NCBI GenBank assembly: GCA_025330725.1
Contig: JAIWND010000024.1
Span: 186,001-250,000 of the forward strand
From: Chlamydoabsidia padenii
Taxonomy: Eukaryota > Mucoromycota > Mucoromycetes > Mucorales > Cunninghamellaceae
Direction: 5' to 3'
DNA length: 64,000 nt
The notes under the pieces were generated by a model, which made no database searches, had not been told where the DNA came from, and worked only from the letters and a program-made list of their open reading frames with translations. Below, in pieces: positions 25,801 to 37,000 of the stretch. Both the position numbers and the translations under genes were made by a program. Positions within the stretch are counted from its first letter, which is position 1. Every line of letters begins with the position of its first letter.

Positions 25801-25909
25801 GTTCGTGTTTCTTTGTTGATAATGTTGTAGATGATGAGAATCTATTTGTTTGACGAATAAATGATTGCTTCAAGGAGAGGGTTGACTTTTTTAGTGATAA
25901 CAAATGCAT
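22807..25909 (-). CDS. AGC-family Ser/Thr kinase with N-terminal PX domain
   Basis: Four exons (25909-25649, 25489-24581, 24520-24186, 24127-22807) give 941 aa in frame. The N-terminal part looks PX-like: a Tyr-Asp-Ile-Val-rich strand, FKKYYGTTCKLPTVPL, then LENWLRSCTTHPVL and LLRDFLSPQRDDD. The kinase domain starts near FLKVLGKGCMGKVILV and has YALKAISK, YRDLKPENILL, DFGFSRLF, CGTPHYMSPEIF and DYWSLGIVMYEML. The AGC tail carries a hydrophobic motif FIGYSF. A poly-Asp run lies in the tail region. PX plus AGC kinase suggests phosphoinositide-directed membrane recruitment, as in animal SGK3. The true N-terminus is uncertain: conserved-looking exons lie upstream (26193-26504). Confidence 0.85.
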
Positions 25910-26192
25910 GATGATAGTAATGAGAGTGGAGAAGGCATATAAAACTACAAACACTACAAATGAAGGAAGAATAAAAAAGATAAAAGAAGGGAAAAGAGAG
26001 AGAGAGAGAGAGAGACGGATTCATTTTTTCAATGATTTTGGCAAGTGTTGTTTTTTATGTGTACAAATTTGGGAGGGACAACAAAAACAAAGTTTTCCCT
26101 TTTCTATCACACGAAAAAAAAAAACCTTTATTAGCATCACCAGAGCACAAAGACTAGTTCGCATTTCCATCTTTGTATTTGCCGGTACTTAC

Positions 26193-26504
26193 CTTCAGGT
26201 CCATTTGACATTGGTAGCACATGTCTTCCATCAAGTTAAAAAGTCCAATAGTTGTTGCCGCCGTCAAATCCTATCAAGTGTCAGCAAGTGTTACTCTTAA
26301 TCCAATGGAGAAATAGTCAACACCAGAAAGTATTGTGTTGATATCATGGTTATTAGTATTACTGCTAGTTTTATGCTTGTTGTTGTTGACTCACCCCGAC
26401 CTTCATTACTGACCAACTTTATAGTCTTGTTAAGGATGAATGTTGCTAATGGTGTTTTCCAATGTTATACTTCTTCAGAGTCCAAGTATCCCAAGTATTT
26501 TTGT
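26193..26504 (-). other. Probable upstream exons of the PX-AGC kinase
   Basis: An exon-like block at 26270-26193 (26 codons, AG before, GTAAGT after) reads DLTAATTIGLFNLMEDMCYQ and on. An upstream block ending at 26471 (YLGYLDSEE) joins it in frame across a GTATAA...GATAG intron. No start codon is visible upstream of the first block, and the join to the PX exon is unresolved. Same strand and position suggest they are the kinase N-terminus, or a damaged version of it. Confidence 0.45.
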
Positions 26505-26516
26505 TACTATATGACA

Positions 26517-26518
<2 letters not shown>

Positions 26519-26547
<29 letters not shown>
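26519..26547 (+). repeat. Poly(T) tract, 29 nt
   Basis: Homopolymer between the possible kinase 5' exons and the protease promoter. Confidence 0.9.
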
Positions 26548-26650
26548 GTTGAGATGAAGGATAGTATCACATCGAGTTGATAGATATAATATAAAAATAA
26601 TAAAATAAAATAAAAAAGAGCGAAAGAGAAACGACTAAAAAAGAGGGGCA

Positions 26651-26683
26651 GGCGGGAATTTAATAAGTTTCAAAACGCCGCCC
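26651..26683 (+). promoter_or_regulatory. Inverted GC-box pair in protease promoter
   Basis: GGCGGGAATTTAA followed by TTTCAAAACGCCGCCC: two motif-like half sites facing each other, about 80-110 bp upstream of the protease start. A relaxed form of the window-wide motif. Confidence 0.4.
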
Positions 26684-26759
26684 GTCTCTCTTTTTTTTTT
26701 TTTTTTCCACTCTTCTTCTTCTATCCTTTACTTTTTCTTTTTTTTCTATATATTCTAAT

Positions 26760-28275
26760 ATGAAATATACTCTACTCACTGGTGCTCTCTTGTTGTCAGG
26801 TTATGCTACTGCTGTGCCTATGCTACCCTCTCAGTCCTATACTGAGGGCTATGTATCACCATTATACGTTGCTCAAGATGCTGACATTGTTACCGACTCT
26901 TACATTGTGGTGCTCAAGGACACTCTCCATCCAACCAAGATTGAAGAACATACTTCGTGGGTAACTCAACTGACAAACAAACATCCGTGGACTCAATGGT
27001 TATATCCTTCTGCTCATGGTGTACGACATGTTTATGATATGCCTACCATGAAAGGCTACTCTGGTAAATTTGATGCTGATACTCTGAAAGCCATTCGTGC
27101 TTCTGAAGACGTAAGTTTATAAAAGATTGATGTATTAGGCGATTTATCTAGTAGGAGGATGCATAAAAAAAAAAAAGAACCGGAAATTATATTGCTGACT
27201 TTTAATATTTCCTCTGGTTAGGTTGCATATGTCGAAAAGGATTCGATGGTATATGCAAGTGAACTTCAACGGGATGCACCTTGGGGTCTTGCTCGCGTGG
27301 CCCATCGGGATGGATTGACATTAAAGACATTTAATAAGTATGAATACTCTGAAGATGGTGGTAAAGGTGTCAAGGTGTATGTGATTGATACTGGTATCAA
27401 TGTGAACCATGTTGACTTTGAAGGTCGTGCGATCTGGGGTAAAACTGTACCTCAAGGTGATCCTGATGAAGATGGAAATGGCCATGGCTCTCACGCAAGT
27501 TGACACCTTATGTAATGTTTTATCTCACCTCTTTTGTTTATGACTAGTGCGCGGGAACAATTGCTGGTAAAAAGTATGGTATTGCGAAAAAGGCTCAGCC
27601 TGTGGCTGTCAAGGTACTACGAAACAATGGATCAGGATCAATGTCAGATGTCTTGCTAGGTGTGGATTGGGCAGCCAGTGCTCATGTCAAAGATGCAAAA
27701 GAAGCCAAGGAATCTGGAAAAACTTACAAGGGTGCGGTGGCCAACATGTCTCTGGGTGGTGGGAAATCTCCTTCTTTGGATAGAGCAGTGGATGGAGCTG
27801 TTGAAGACGGTATCGTTTTCGCCGTTGCTGCAGGTAACAATTAATCAATTACAAAAAAAAAAAAAAATGACAGTGACAAATTGATCCTTGTATTTTAGGT
27901 AATGACAACAAGGATGCTTGCGACTACTCTCCTGCTCGTGCTCAAAAGGCCATTACTGTGGGTGCCTCAACCTTGTTTGACGAACGTGCCTCTTTCTCCA
28001 ATTATGGAAAATGCGTTGATGTGTTTGCTCCTGGTAAAGATATTCTCTCTATCTGGAACACTAACAAGTATGCTACTAATACCATCTCTGGTACTTCTAT
28101 GGCTTCTCCTCATGTCGCTGGTTTGGCCGCTTATCTTCTCAGTCTTGAAGAATCTCCTAATGTCACTCCCAAGGAAATCAAGGACAAGATCATCAAGCTC
28201 AGTAGTCGTGGTGTTCTTAGTAACATCCCTAGTGATACTCCAAACTTGTTGATCTTCAACGGTGTTGATGCATAA
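26760..28275 (+). CDS. Subtilisin-like serine protease (S8, cerevisin/proteinase K type)
   Basis: Secreted or vacuolar endopeptidase. Four exons (26760-27110, 27222-27494, 27548-27833, 27899-28275) give 428 aa. Signal peptide [18 protein letters not shown]; inhibitor I9 propeptide about residues 45-125 ([12 protein letters not shown] to VAYVEKD). Catalytic triad: Asp in [15 protein letters not shown], His in NGHGSHCAGTIAG, Ser in [11 protein letters not shown]; oxyanion Asn in [14 protein letters not shown]. The second intron must use a GC donor (GCAAGT at 27495): only this restores the conserved GSHCAGT. Unlike yeast Prb1 there is no long C-terminal extension. AATAAAA lies near 28350. Confidence 0.95.
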
Positions 28276-28806
28276 TCCCCTCCCCAAATTAGTAGACCAT
28301 AGTCATACAAGTAGTACACCTTCTCCTTATTTATGATAATGATAGTGATAATAAAAAAACACATGGTTTGTTTTGTTTATGGAACCAACAATAGTCTTCT
28401 GGGTTAGGTGTGTGACAATGTGGATCCTATATAACAATGGGGTAAATGACATGGCGACCATGCGTATCAACCAAAAAAGGAAATCATGTGAAAAAACCCG
28501 CTATAAAAACAGGGTCTTGATGGTCGATCTTTTAGGTAAAATTCTATATACATACTGACACATGGTAACATTGAATATCAAATGTACATCTACAATTGGA
28601 GGGAAGACAGTATAGTTATATATAAGCGATGAATTTATGTTATTAGCATAGATAATAGATATTGGCAACATCAACAGATCAAGTCATGATTTAAAAAAAA
28701 AAAAAAAAGGTGTAGTTTATTAAGATTGTGAAGCATAACAAGATCTATAATATATAAACGGGAGACTATACAATAATATAATGGATGTGGGTGGAAGGAT
28801 GTAGTT
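28276..28806. other. Convergent 3' region protease/PAM16
   Basis: AT-rich with a short poly(A) run near 28693. Open frames are short and without domains. No gene seen. Confidence 0.5.
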
Positions 28807-29441
28807 TTATGATGATGGAGGAGGAGATTGGGTGTCGTTAGTGGTGGTATGTTCTTGTTCCTTTGCTTGAATCTTCTTTAATTCCTCCGCCCGTTCCAAT
28901 TCAAATCGTTCTTTGGCTCGGACTACTTTGGATTGCAAATAAAAAGATCCACCTTTTGATGTTTCGTTGGCATTAAAGAGGTGTTCGTAGTTCTAAAAAG
29001 AAGCATTAGTTTAGTTTTCATTACCCCAAGAGTCTATTGTTTTTACCTTTGTTAATTGTGCAAGATCAGCTTCTTTTTGTATGTTCAAGATTTGACAAGC
29101 TTCTTCCAAGGTCATACCAGTCTTTCGAGTCAATGCATCCACCACACCTTCCTTTCCACCTCGAGCAGCAGCAGCGACACCTCCACCAGCAGCAGCATCT
29201 ACAACAATATGATTAACCCCGATATTCCTATTTTTACATAGTTGTTACTTACTGGCAGCAGCTTGTTTGTAAGCAGCAAAGAAGGCTCGACCCACCACAG
29301 TTCCTACTGAGACAACCACTTGAGCAATAATTCTGGCAGACTATTACCAATGAAAAGATCAAAGTGGCCGATCAGAGTAAGGAGAAGATAATAATATTAA
29401 TTCATATTCTATTCGTTCGTTTATGTGTTTGTTTTTACCAT
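28807..29441 (-). CDS. PAM16: Mitochondrial import motor subunit Pam16/Tim16
   Basis: J-like protein of the TIM23 presequence translocase motor that pairs with Pam18 at the matrix face of the inner membrane. Four exons (29441-29439, 29340-29253, 29198-29047, 28992-28807) give 142 aa, a normal length. Exon 1 is exactly the ATG. The N-terminus SARIIAQVVVSVGTVVGRAF, the Ala/Gly-rich linker, and the J-like part (MTLEEACQILNI, NYEHLFNANETSKGGSFYLQ, SKVVRAKERFELE) match the family. The HPD motif of true J proteins is absent, as expected for Pam16. A motif copy lies about 310 bp upstream (29751-29761). Confidence 0.93.
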
Positions 29442-29863
29442 GATGGAATGATTATTGACTAATGTCGGTTTGTGGATTAAAAAGAGAGAAAGCGAGGTTT
29501 TTTTGTTTTTTTTTTGTTTTGGTTGTATTTTTATTTCCAGCAACGACCTGAGCGGGATGTGAAAATTACTGGGACAGTGGTGGGCATACAGAACCACGAC
29601 TATATTCGAAAGACAGGGCTTGTATAGCGTCACATGATAAATCGTAAAACAAAAATCCTCGATTTATAATTTGGGGGGGTTTTTTTTTGGGAGAAGAAGG
29701 GGTCATCTTGCAAGAAGAGATGAAAAGGGAATGGCGAGTAAAAGCTGAGATTTAAATCCCGGCATCCACCCCCACTTGGTTGAGTAACGACACTTGTAAA
29801 ATATAAAAAGATGATAGACATTTATTAATTGTATCTATTTAATAATAGTCTATTATTCAGACA

Positions 29864-30163
29864 ATGGATGGTCGCAAATCAGGCATCATCACGTCGCATC
29901 CTTCAAAAAAGGGATTGCGCGGGATTTCAAACCACAAGAGACAATCAAAAGTAAAATTTGTGGAGGCAAATCATATTGTCACTGGTATCTTTATTTATCA
30001 TCAAAAATAAAAAGTCCTATTACTAAACTAAGACTATTCTACAGGTACTCCAATTTTGTTAAACAGATTTAAACTGGGCTTTTATATATCGTATCCCAGT
30101 TTCAGTTCTTGCGTCAATATCAGCGTCTTCACTCCAAAGTTTTGCCACAGGATCTTGTTTTAA
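29864..30163 (+). CDS. Possible small spliced basic protein, antisense to anoctamin 3' end
   Basis: Exon 1 (29864-29984) encodes MDGRKSGIITSHPSKK, then a basic stretch with KVKFVEANHIVTG. A 60-nt intron (GTATCT ... TACTAAAC ... CTACAG) leads to exon 2 (30045-30163), in frame, total about 79 aa. The KVKF string resembles an RVxF-type PP1-docking motif, but this is weak. Exon 2 overlaps the anoctamin coding end on the opposite strand, so its second half may be a chance frame. An exact CGGGATTTCAA lies inside exon 1. It shares a divergent spacer with PAM16. Confidence 0.28.
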
Positions 30164-32667
30164 TCCAAAACCCATTGTTGACGATTTAAATTGATGTCTA
30201 TTGAGTTGCTTGAGCCAGTTTTGTTTCATCTTGTAGTGCTCCTTCTTGATTGTCACTTCTGACAAGTTGGGAGCCACCGAGATTAAGGATTGGATGACTA
30301 GGCGCAGGGCGGCAAATAGATGCTCCGACAAGAGGACGGAAAGTAAGGTGTATAGAGGGACATGAGATGAGTGGATATTCGTTGTTGGATGGAAGAGATA
30401 CGCAAATGACGCCATCGTAATAGAAGAGAGCCATACAATCGTTTCCTAAATGTTGAGAGTTAATAAATGAGCAAGAGTTTTTATTGCAACTTTGTTTGTT
30501 ATCTACTTGCCACATTTTTTAACCAAGGACCAATGTTTTCAGCACGAAGGGGAGTGGGACGTCTATATCAATCGTTTAGTTATGTGATGTTTTTTTTTCC
30601 TTTGCTGGATTACTTGCCTTGTATATTTGCATATCTTAACCGCATCCGATCGCAGTTCCACCCAATTATTTGCGAGGCAGCATAATGCTGTTAGTGGCCA
30701 CACTGGAGAAAACATCGAGACATAGCCAAACTAGATAAAAATAAAAATTCAATATCCGATTCATGCAAGCCAGTGTTTCTCTGTCTTACCTGAATGACCA
30801 TTTCCACATAATCAGTATAAATGTTATATTCATCCAAGCCAACTTCTTTATGAATCTTTTTTATAAACTGTGGATCCAAATCGTTTGATGTCAGATTTAT
30901 TGGTGTACCTTCGTCATTACTTTTCAAAGCAGATCCACGTGTGATTTTTGCCGAGAGTTTCTTCGCCATGGGTACCACCCAAGATAAAACCTGAGGCACC
31001 AGCATTTCCGTCAAAAAACCCACCACTTGTCCTGTTACCACAAAATACACCAGTTGATCGTGAAGACGTTGGAAATCCACTTTTTGATGATCATGGCTAA
31101 TGTTGAAATCATCCAAATAAGGAAGAACGTGGTCACCAAAAGGAATATAAATCCACGCAATAAAAAACAGAGAGAGGTAACTAACCAAAAAGTTGGCCAC
31201 AAAGATCTTTTGAGTATAGTTATGTTCCCAAGAAGTTTCAGTTTGATGCATTTCCCAGTTTGTCAATAAGCGCCCCCATTTACTATATACTGCAGACATG
31301 GTCGGAATTAAAAGTGCGTAACCAATAGTGGGAGCATAATGCTAAACAAATAAACAAAAAAGATTAGTTTATCTATTACATCCACTTTTTTGTATCACTT
31401 GCCAAGTAGTGCTGGAAGGGACCAGTATAGTATTCATGTAAAAACAGTTGTAGTATAAACACCGAGGTCACGATCACCATCAAGAGAGCGGCACCGACAA
31501 TAACACCAGGAATAGTCAAGATCCGGCGTAGAATGGTTTTCCATGTGGATACAATCGGGGTTTCTTCACCAGTGACTTGATCAGTTACAGTATTATCACC
31601 CTTGAAGGCAGCCCGTCGTCGTTCGTGTTTTGAAGAATTGAGCACATTCCACCTGACAGCCAGTTCCATTTGTTTCCTTTTCCATGTTTCAGTAAAAGCG
31701 ATCCCCCAGATCAACATTGACAAGGAGTACCAAACTGATAATGTGTTACTTGGTGTATAATAGACTACAATTCCTAATCCAGCAGGGACCAACAGCCACA
31801 GGAGATAGAATTGTGTAAAGGCAAAGTAAAACGCAATCTACAAGATAAGTACCTAAGTCCTCAAGTTCCAACAGGGAAGGGGGTTATGACTACTTACCTT
31901 TTCACCAAATTGATTCCTGATAGTATGCAAGTCTTCATCATCAATCAGCCATTTTTTCGACCAAGTAGAGATCCATTTCTATGAATAGATAGTTACAAAC
32001 GTTAGTAATGACAGAGGATACATCAACTTTTTATTATTATTACCTTGTTGAAATCATCATTGTGTAAAGGCATGATACTGACTACAAAAGGATCAATATG
32101 AGGTGAAATATCGGCGCCTGTGGGCGAGGTGAGAATATCATGGATGAGTCGTAGTCGATTGGCTTCATAGAATCCTAGTCGTGTGGATTCATTGTCCCCA
32201 TAGAGTCCCGTATCAGCACTATCCAGCGATATACCTAACAAAAAGTCACGAGCCCTATTTTTATCCACAATACCCATAAAGCAAATATTAGTGAGTTTTT
32301 GATTAAAGCTGTATAACTGTTACCTTTCTGTAATGTATGCCTTGTGTAATCGAGTTTCAGGGCAGCCCACCAGTATGAGTAATGTACCGCGTTTTTCACC
32401 TGGTCTTATGTCAAAATGAAGTTGGGCCCGTGTCAGTTTCGTTGCCAATGTTTGCAGGCCATCAATTACTTGTTGTTCCAATTGCAAACGGTCACCAAAT
32501 GTCTTGATAGGATATTGAAAGACAATCACATAATCGACACCAAGGTTGATAACTGGAGATGATGTCTGCTGTTGGTCTGGGAGAGTACCGTCAAAAGAAG
32601 ATTGAAGGAAAGCGTCACTATCTGTTGTTTGAGACATTAAGGCTGATGGAGTTGAAGGTGACGCCAT
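30059..32667 (-). CDS. Anoctamin/TMEM16-family membrane protein
   Basis: Polytopic protein of the TMEM16 family, either a lipid scramblase/channel or an Ist2-like ER-plasma membrane tether. The cytosolic N-terminus (MASPSTPSALM..., then VDYVIVFQYP) is followed by about nine or ten TM segments, for example FAFTQFYLLWLLVPAGLGIV, VIVGAALLMVIVTSVFILQL, FLVSYLSLFFIAWIYIPFG and VVTGQVVGFLTEMLVPQVL. The conserved block FGYVSMFSPVWPLTALCCLA and NNWVELRSDAVKI is the best anoctamin signature. The C-terminal tail is short and basic. About nine exons. The motif at 32755-32765 lies 88 bp upstream of the chosen start; a longer start at 32742 is possible but adds hydrophobic filler. Confidence 0.88.
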
Positions 32668-32831
32668 GTTGTTGGAATAGAAGAAAGAAAAGGAAAAGGG
32701 GTGAATTGAAAAATGTTCGGTATTTAGTTTCACTGGCTGCATACCTGGATATTTTTCAAACCCCGCATCGACTCGTTGCGCAAAGCCGAAAGTATGTGTT
32801 TTGTGAACAAGTAAGAGGAATCACATAAGCC

Positions 32832-32960
32832 ATGGGCTATATCAAGTATTTCTTTCTTTCAGGAGGTGTTGTTCTTTCAGTAATATTACTTGTTCTTTTA
32901 CCAGAAAAACTCCATGATGTGATACAAAGTCTTGTTGACTCCAAAAAAAAACATATTTAA
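32832..32960 (+). CDS. Candidate 42-aa single-TM protein
   Basis: An intronless frame with an excellent start context (GCCATGG) encodes MGYIKYFFLSGGVVLSVILL, then VLLPEKLHDVIQ and a Lys-rich end. One TM helix near the N-terminus and an amphipathic tail suggest a mitochondrial or ER membrane microprotein. It sits between divergent neighbours: the motif at 32755-32765 is 70 bp upstream, and a near-motif overlaps its stop and would serve the next gene. No family recognised. Confidence 0.38.
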   Translation: MGYIKYFFLSGGVVLSVILLVLLPEKLHDVIQSLVDSKKKHI

Positions 32961-33070
32961 GCCCCGCACGGTTCAAAGCGTTTTTTATTCTCTTCTTCTT
33001 TTTTCTCTCTTCTTATCCACAATTCACAAATTATAAGCGAATTAGTAAAAGTGCCATAAAAACGACAACA

Positions 33071-33376
33071 ATGACTTCGTCTCAACAACAGTCTCCACTT
33101 TTATCTAAAGACCCACCTTCATACTATTCGATTTACTTGTCCTCCGTACCCCCACCAGGTTTACAAGCAACCGAAACTTCAACCTCAAGATCTCACTCGA
33201 TTAAACGATATGTACGACGACGCTGTGCCTTCTTTCAACGACTGATTGCAGCAACATTTGTAGCTGCTACTATATCTACCACTATCATGTTACTCCTTTG
33301 GCAACTACAAAACCTCACTGATCCTCAAAACAATGATAACGACCCATGGTTTGAACCAGACTTGGATTTATCTTGA
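33071..33376 (+). CDS. Small single-TM protein with PPxY motif
   Basis: Single-exon frame of 101 aa with one TM helix near residues 56-78 (AATFVAATISTTIMLLLW) preceded by the basic stretch KRYVRRRCAFF, predicting an N-in orientation. The cytosolic N-terminus holds PPSY (a PPxY-type WW ligand for Rsp5/Nedd4 ligases) and a dileucine-like SPLLSKD, both typical of ubiquitin-sorted proteins. It has a TATA-like, pyrimidine-rich leader and near-motif TTTAAGCCCCG about 110 bp upstream. The 3' flank has AATAAAG near 33571. No known family. Confidence 0.6.
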   Translation: MTSSQQQSPLLSKDPPSYYSIYLSSVPPPGLQATETSTSRSHSIKRYVRRRCAFFQRLIAATFVAATISTTIMLLLWQLQNLTDPQNNDNDPWFEPDLDLS

Positions 33377-34036
33377 TACCCTCTCCCCATCTTCCACCAC
33401 CCTGTATTCAATCACAACCTTCTTTTCTCTCACTATTTGCTTATATATTAATACTCTTGTTATTATTACTTGGAATACCCTTCTCTTCTTCCCCTGCTAC
33501 ATTATATATCACCCACTTGGCTTTTTATCTTATTCTTCAGTATTAGTATGATTGATTGTCTGATGATAGGTTTAATAAAGATTCCAAAAAAAGTTATACT
33601 CAATCCACCATGTCATGCAATGTTTATCTGTAAAGTGTTTGATCCATCAGTTTCCTTTTGCTCTTATTGGCTCTTTCAGCCAGACTCACCACAAAAAAAA
33701 AAAAAAAAATCATTTCTGTGGAATTAAAACGCCGAAATTGGGATTCCTTTTTTTTTTTTTTTTTTTTTTTACTTCCATTTCCCCTTTTTCCTTTCCGTTA
33801 ACCTATTCCTTTGTTTATTTTTATTTTGGCTTGGGTACAGCCACCACACCTTCCATTCCTTACTTCTTTCTTTCAATCTTGTCCTTCCTTTTTTTTTTTT
33901 TGTATATCTGTTTACCTGTACTGGGACTTTATTTTTTATTTTACCACATCATCCCACAATACCTTTTTAAACTCTGTGTCTCTCTAGATTGCCCTCATCA
34001 TCATCTATTTGACCAATTACTACTCACTCTACTATA
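33377..34036. other. Intergenic, TM protein 3' flank and Syp1 leader
   Basis: Extremely pyrimidine-rich on the plus strand with several T runs. Open frames are low-complexity Phe/Ser-rich translations. No gene seen. Confidence 0.55.
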
Positions 34037-37000
34037 ATGACCCAAACAGATAACACACAAATACCTTACACCGAGACTTTTATGGTAAATTGCTACTGAA
34101 ACTTCTTCTCAAATGACCATACTAATAAAATTCTTTTTTGGTATTATAGACGGAACGTCCCAAGGACACCATCGATCTACTGCAGGCACGCCTACGCTCA
34201 GCTCTGAAGCTTAACGATGAAATGGCTGATTACTTTAAAGAAAGGTAAGTACATAATACTTTATAAGAAACTCGTTTCTCTAAACCTCATTTTACATAGA
34301 GCTGCCGTCGAAGACCTATATGCAAAGAACTTGGCCAAGCTGAACAAGAAACTATTCATTACCGACAAGTCAGCGCTTGGGTAAGATACGAATAACACAT
34401 CTTTATAAAACTCTAACACTGTTTATCTTTTTATTATAGTGGTATCCTTCCAGCCTGGGAAAAGATACAGAATGAACTTGTGGATACTTCAACAATTCAT
34501 GCTACTTTTGCTTTGAAAATGGTGAACGATATTGAAAAACCTCTCCGCTCTATTATTGTAACTGATCAAGCTTATGTCGAACTTCGATCGGTAAATTTGT
34601 TGTCAATGCCAAATCGTATCTATGCTTGTTACTAACACTGTCTTTTTTTATTGCTTACATATTTATATAGATGGATCCCACCTTCCAAAAACTCGCCAAG
34701 GATTATGATGATCGACAAGGAAAGATGATTAAGGTAACTGAAAAGGTTGCTGTTATATAATACATGGACCAAACTCTCCTTTAACGCATCATTTTGATCT
34801 TTCTCCTTACAGCAAAAGAAGAATATCGACAAATCTGGTAAACGACCATCGGATGTTGAATCTAAATATGCTGATATCAAGAATCAGTTTGATACTACCA
34901 AGTCAGAATGGGAACAAAGCAGTACCAAATACATTCAGGTAGTGTGTAGAAGTAATACATTAAACAGGTTGATGACATGATTACTAAAATTTGATTAATA
35001 GTTATTCCAAAACATAGATGAACATAGGCTCTCTGGTATCAAGAATCATCTAATAGAATTCGAAACTATTCAAACCGATCAAATGCTGAAACGTGTGCAG
35101 GTAAAAGAAGGATGTATATCATATTTTTTTAAAAAAAAAAAGGAAATATAACTTGTTTTGATTCATTCATTAATAGTTGGCAGGTGATAATCTTGCCTCT
35201 GTATCTGATCTCTCTGTGGAGAATGAAATCATGGCCTTTTGCACACAATATACAACAAACGATAACATAAACTCGACACTACCCTGTAAATCGAATGACA
35301 ATACAATGCTGCCACCATCATTGTCATCATCATCTATGCAATCAACTCCTTTTAATTCCACCAACACATCAAACATGGCCGAACCTACATCACCATCTCA
35401 CTCAGCATTAACTACGCCTTCTTTACTCATCGATATCTCTGATGATCTCATACAGCCACAATCAACAAAGTCAACTGAATCATATATTTCATCACATACA
35501 GTAGCAACACATGCACCATCTTTACCCCCTGTCGTCGAAGATATAGATGATGGGCAACGTAGTGTGAAGGCACCCTCGATCAAATCAAACAAGTCAAGGA
35601 AATGTAAGTAGATTAATTATGGGTTACATGAATAAGTATATATATCATTAACTCATTCTTTATACTCTAGTCCTCTCAGCATTCTCCATCCGACGCAAAC
35701 CGAAATCCTTTAAAAGCAATCAATTTGGTCATCAACTTGCCGACATACCGGATTCTGCTACTCAAGATTATAACGGGAAAGCCAACAGTTTTATGGATAA
35801 TGCAAGTATCTACTCGATTCAAGAAGATACCACATTGGAAGCCAACAAACAACCAATAGATCAATCAACACCATCATCATCAAACACTCTTCATGCACCT
35901 ACCTTGCGTAAAACATCTAGCTTTGCCGACAGCTTCTTCAACCAACCTTCTTCTCCACACAAACAGAGCAGTACACCAAGTATTCTCGTTGATGATGAAG
36001 GCTTCTCTATTCCACCACCAGATCGCTCACCTTGGACAATGACTACTTCGCCTACAACCACTTTGACAACTAGTTCTTTTGGCGATGATCAACAGGACTC
36101 TAATGACATTGCCTCAATGGACAGCGCGAGTTTATATGGAACACCACGTATCAAGCTCGACATCAAAGCCGACTCTGTAGTGGAAGAAGATGCTAAATCA
36201 TCCCAGGTGGCTGTTACTCGTGTTGTCTCCATGTTGAAGGAAAGCAATCCCTCGACAATCAAACGACCTCGGGGGCGACGGGAATTACGATCACAACTAC
36301 TACAAGGGAATGTACTATCTGTACCTCAAACGACGACATCCTCGGGTACACTATTGCAAAAACCAGCAACTATGGATGAACAGCCCAGCACTAATCTCTC
36401 TGATCCAGATCTACTGTCACCATTTGCCCACGACGATGACAATATAAAAGACAAGGTGGATGACGATACTGAAACTTTTGTTACGATGCCAACTCCTTCA
36501 CTGGCGAATCATTCGGACGTGGTGGCGGTGGAGGAAAATAAACCGACAATCAGTGTACGTATAACCGAAGTCATTCATGCACAACTCTTACATGGTCAAG
36601 CCCAACGCATAATGGTGACAGGTGAAGTGGCTCTACTATACCAAGGACCGAAAGATGATCAACTTGCTATCCCATTCCTCGTCAAGCATAATGGCACTGA
36701 AGCGACACTGCTGGCTGATGGTATCGAAAGAATAAAGGAAACTGACCAAGGCGTACTTTACCAATTGACACCAAGTAGAATGGATGACCAAGATTATATG
36801 ACATGTATCAAGTATCGCCAAGCTCAACAACAAGAAAAAGACACTCTCAATTTGGTGGTACCATTGCTGGTGAAACCCATGTGGAAATGTGATGGTGATC
36901 AGGCGCGCTTGATGATCAAATACAGCAAGACCAATGGTACTGGGGTAGGTCAGGTGATGATGTTGACCCATGTGGATGGAAACTGTCACAATGCTCAAAG

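Noticed and set aside
25996..26014. (GA)n tract as a functional element
   Set aside because: Short purine repeat in a putative kinase intron or leader, equivalent to an ordinary polypyrimidine tract on the gene strand.
33615..34037. Phe-rich 140-aa frame
   Set aside because: Translation of pyrimidine-rich leader and T runs; low-complexity, no domain.
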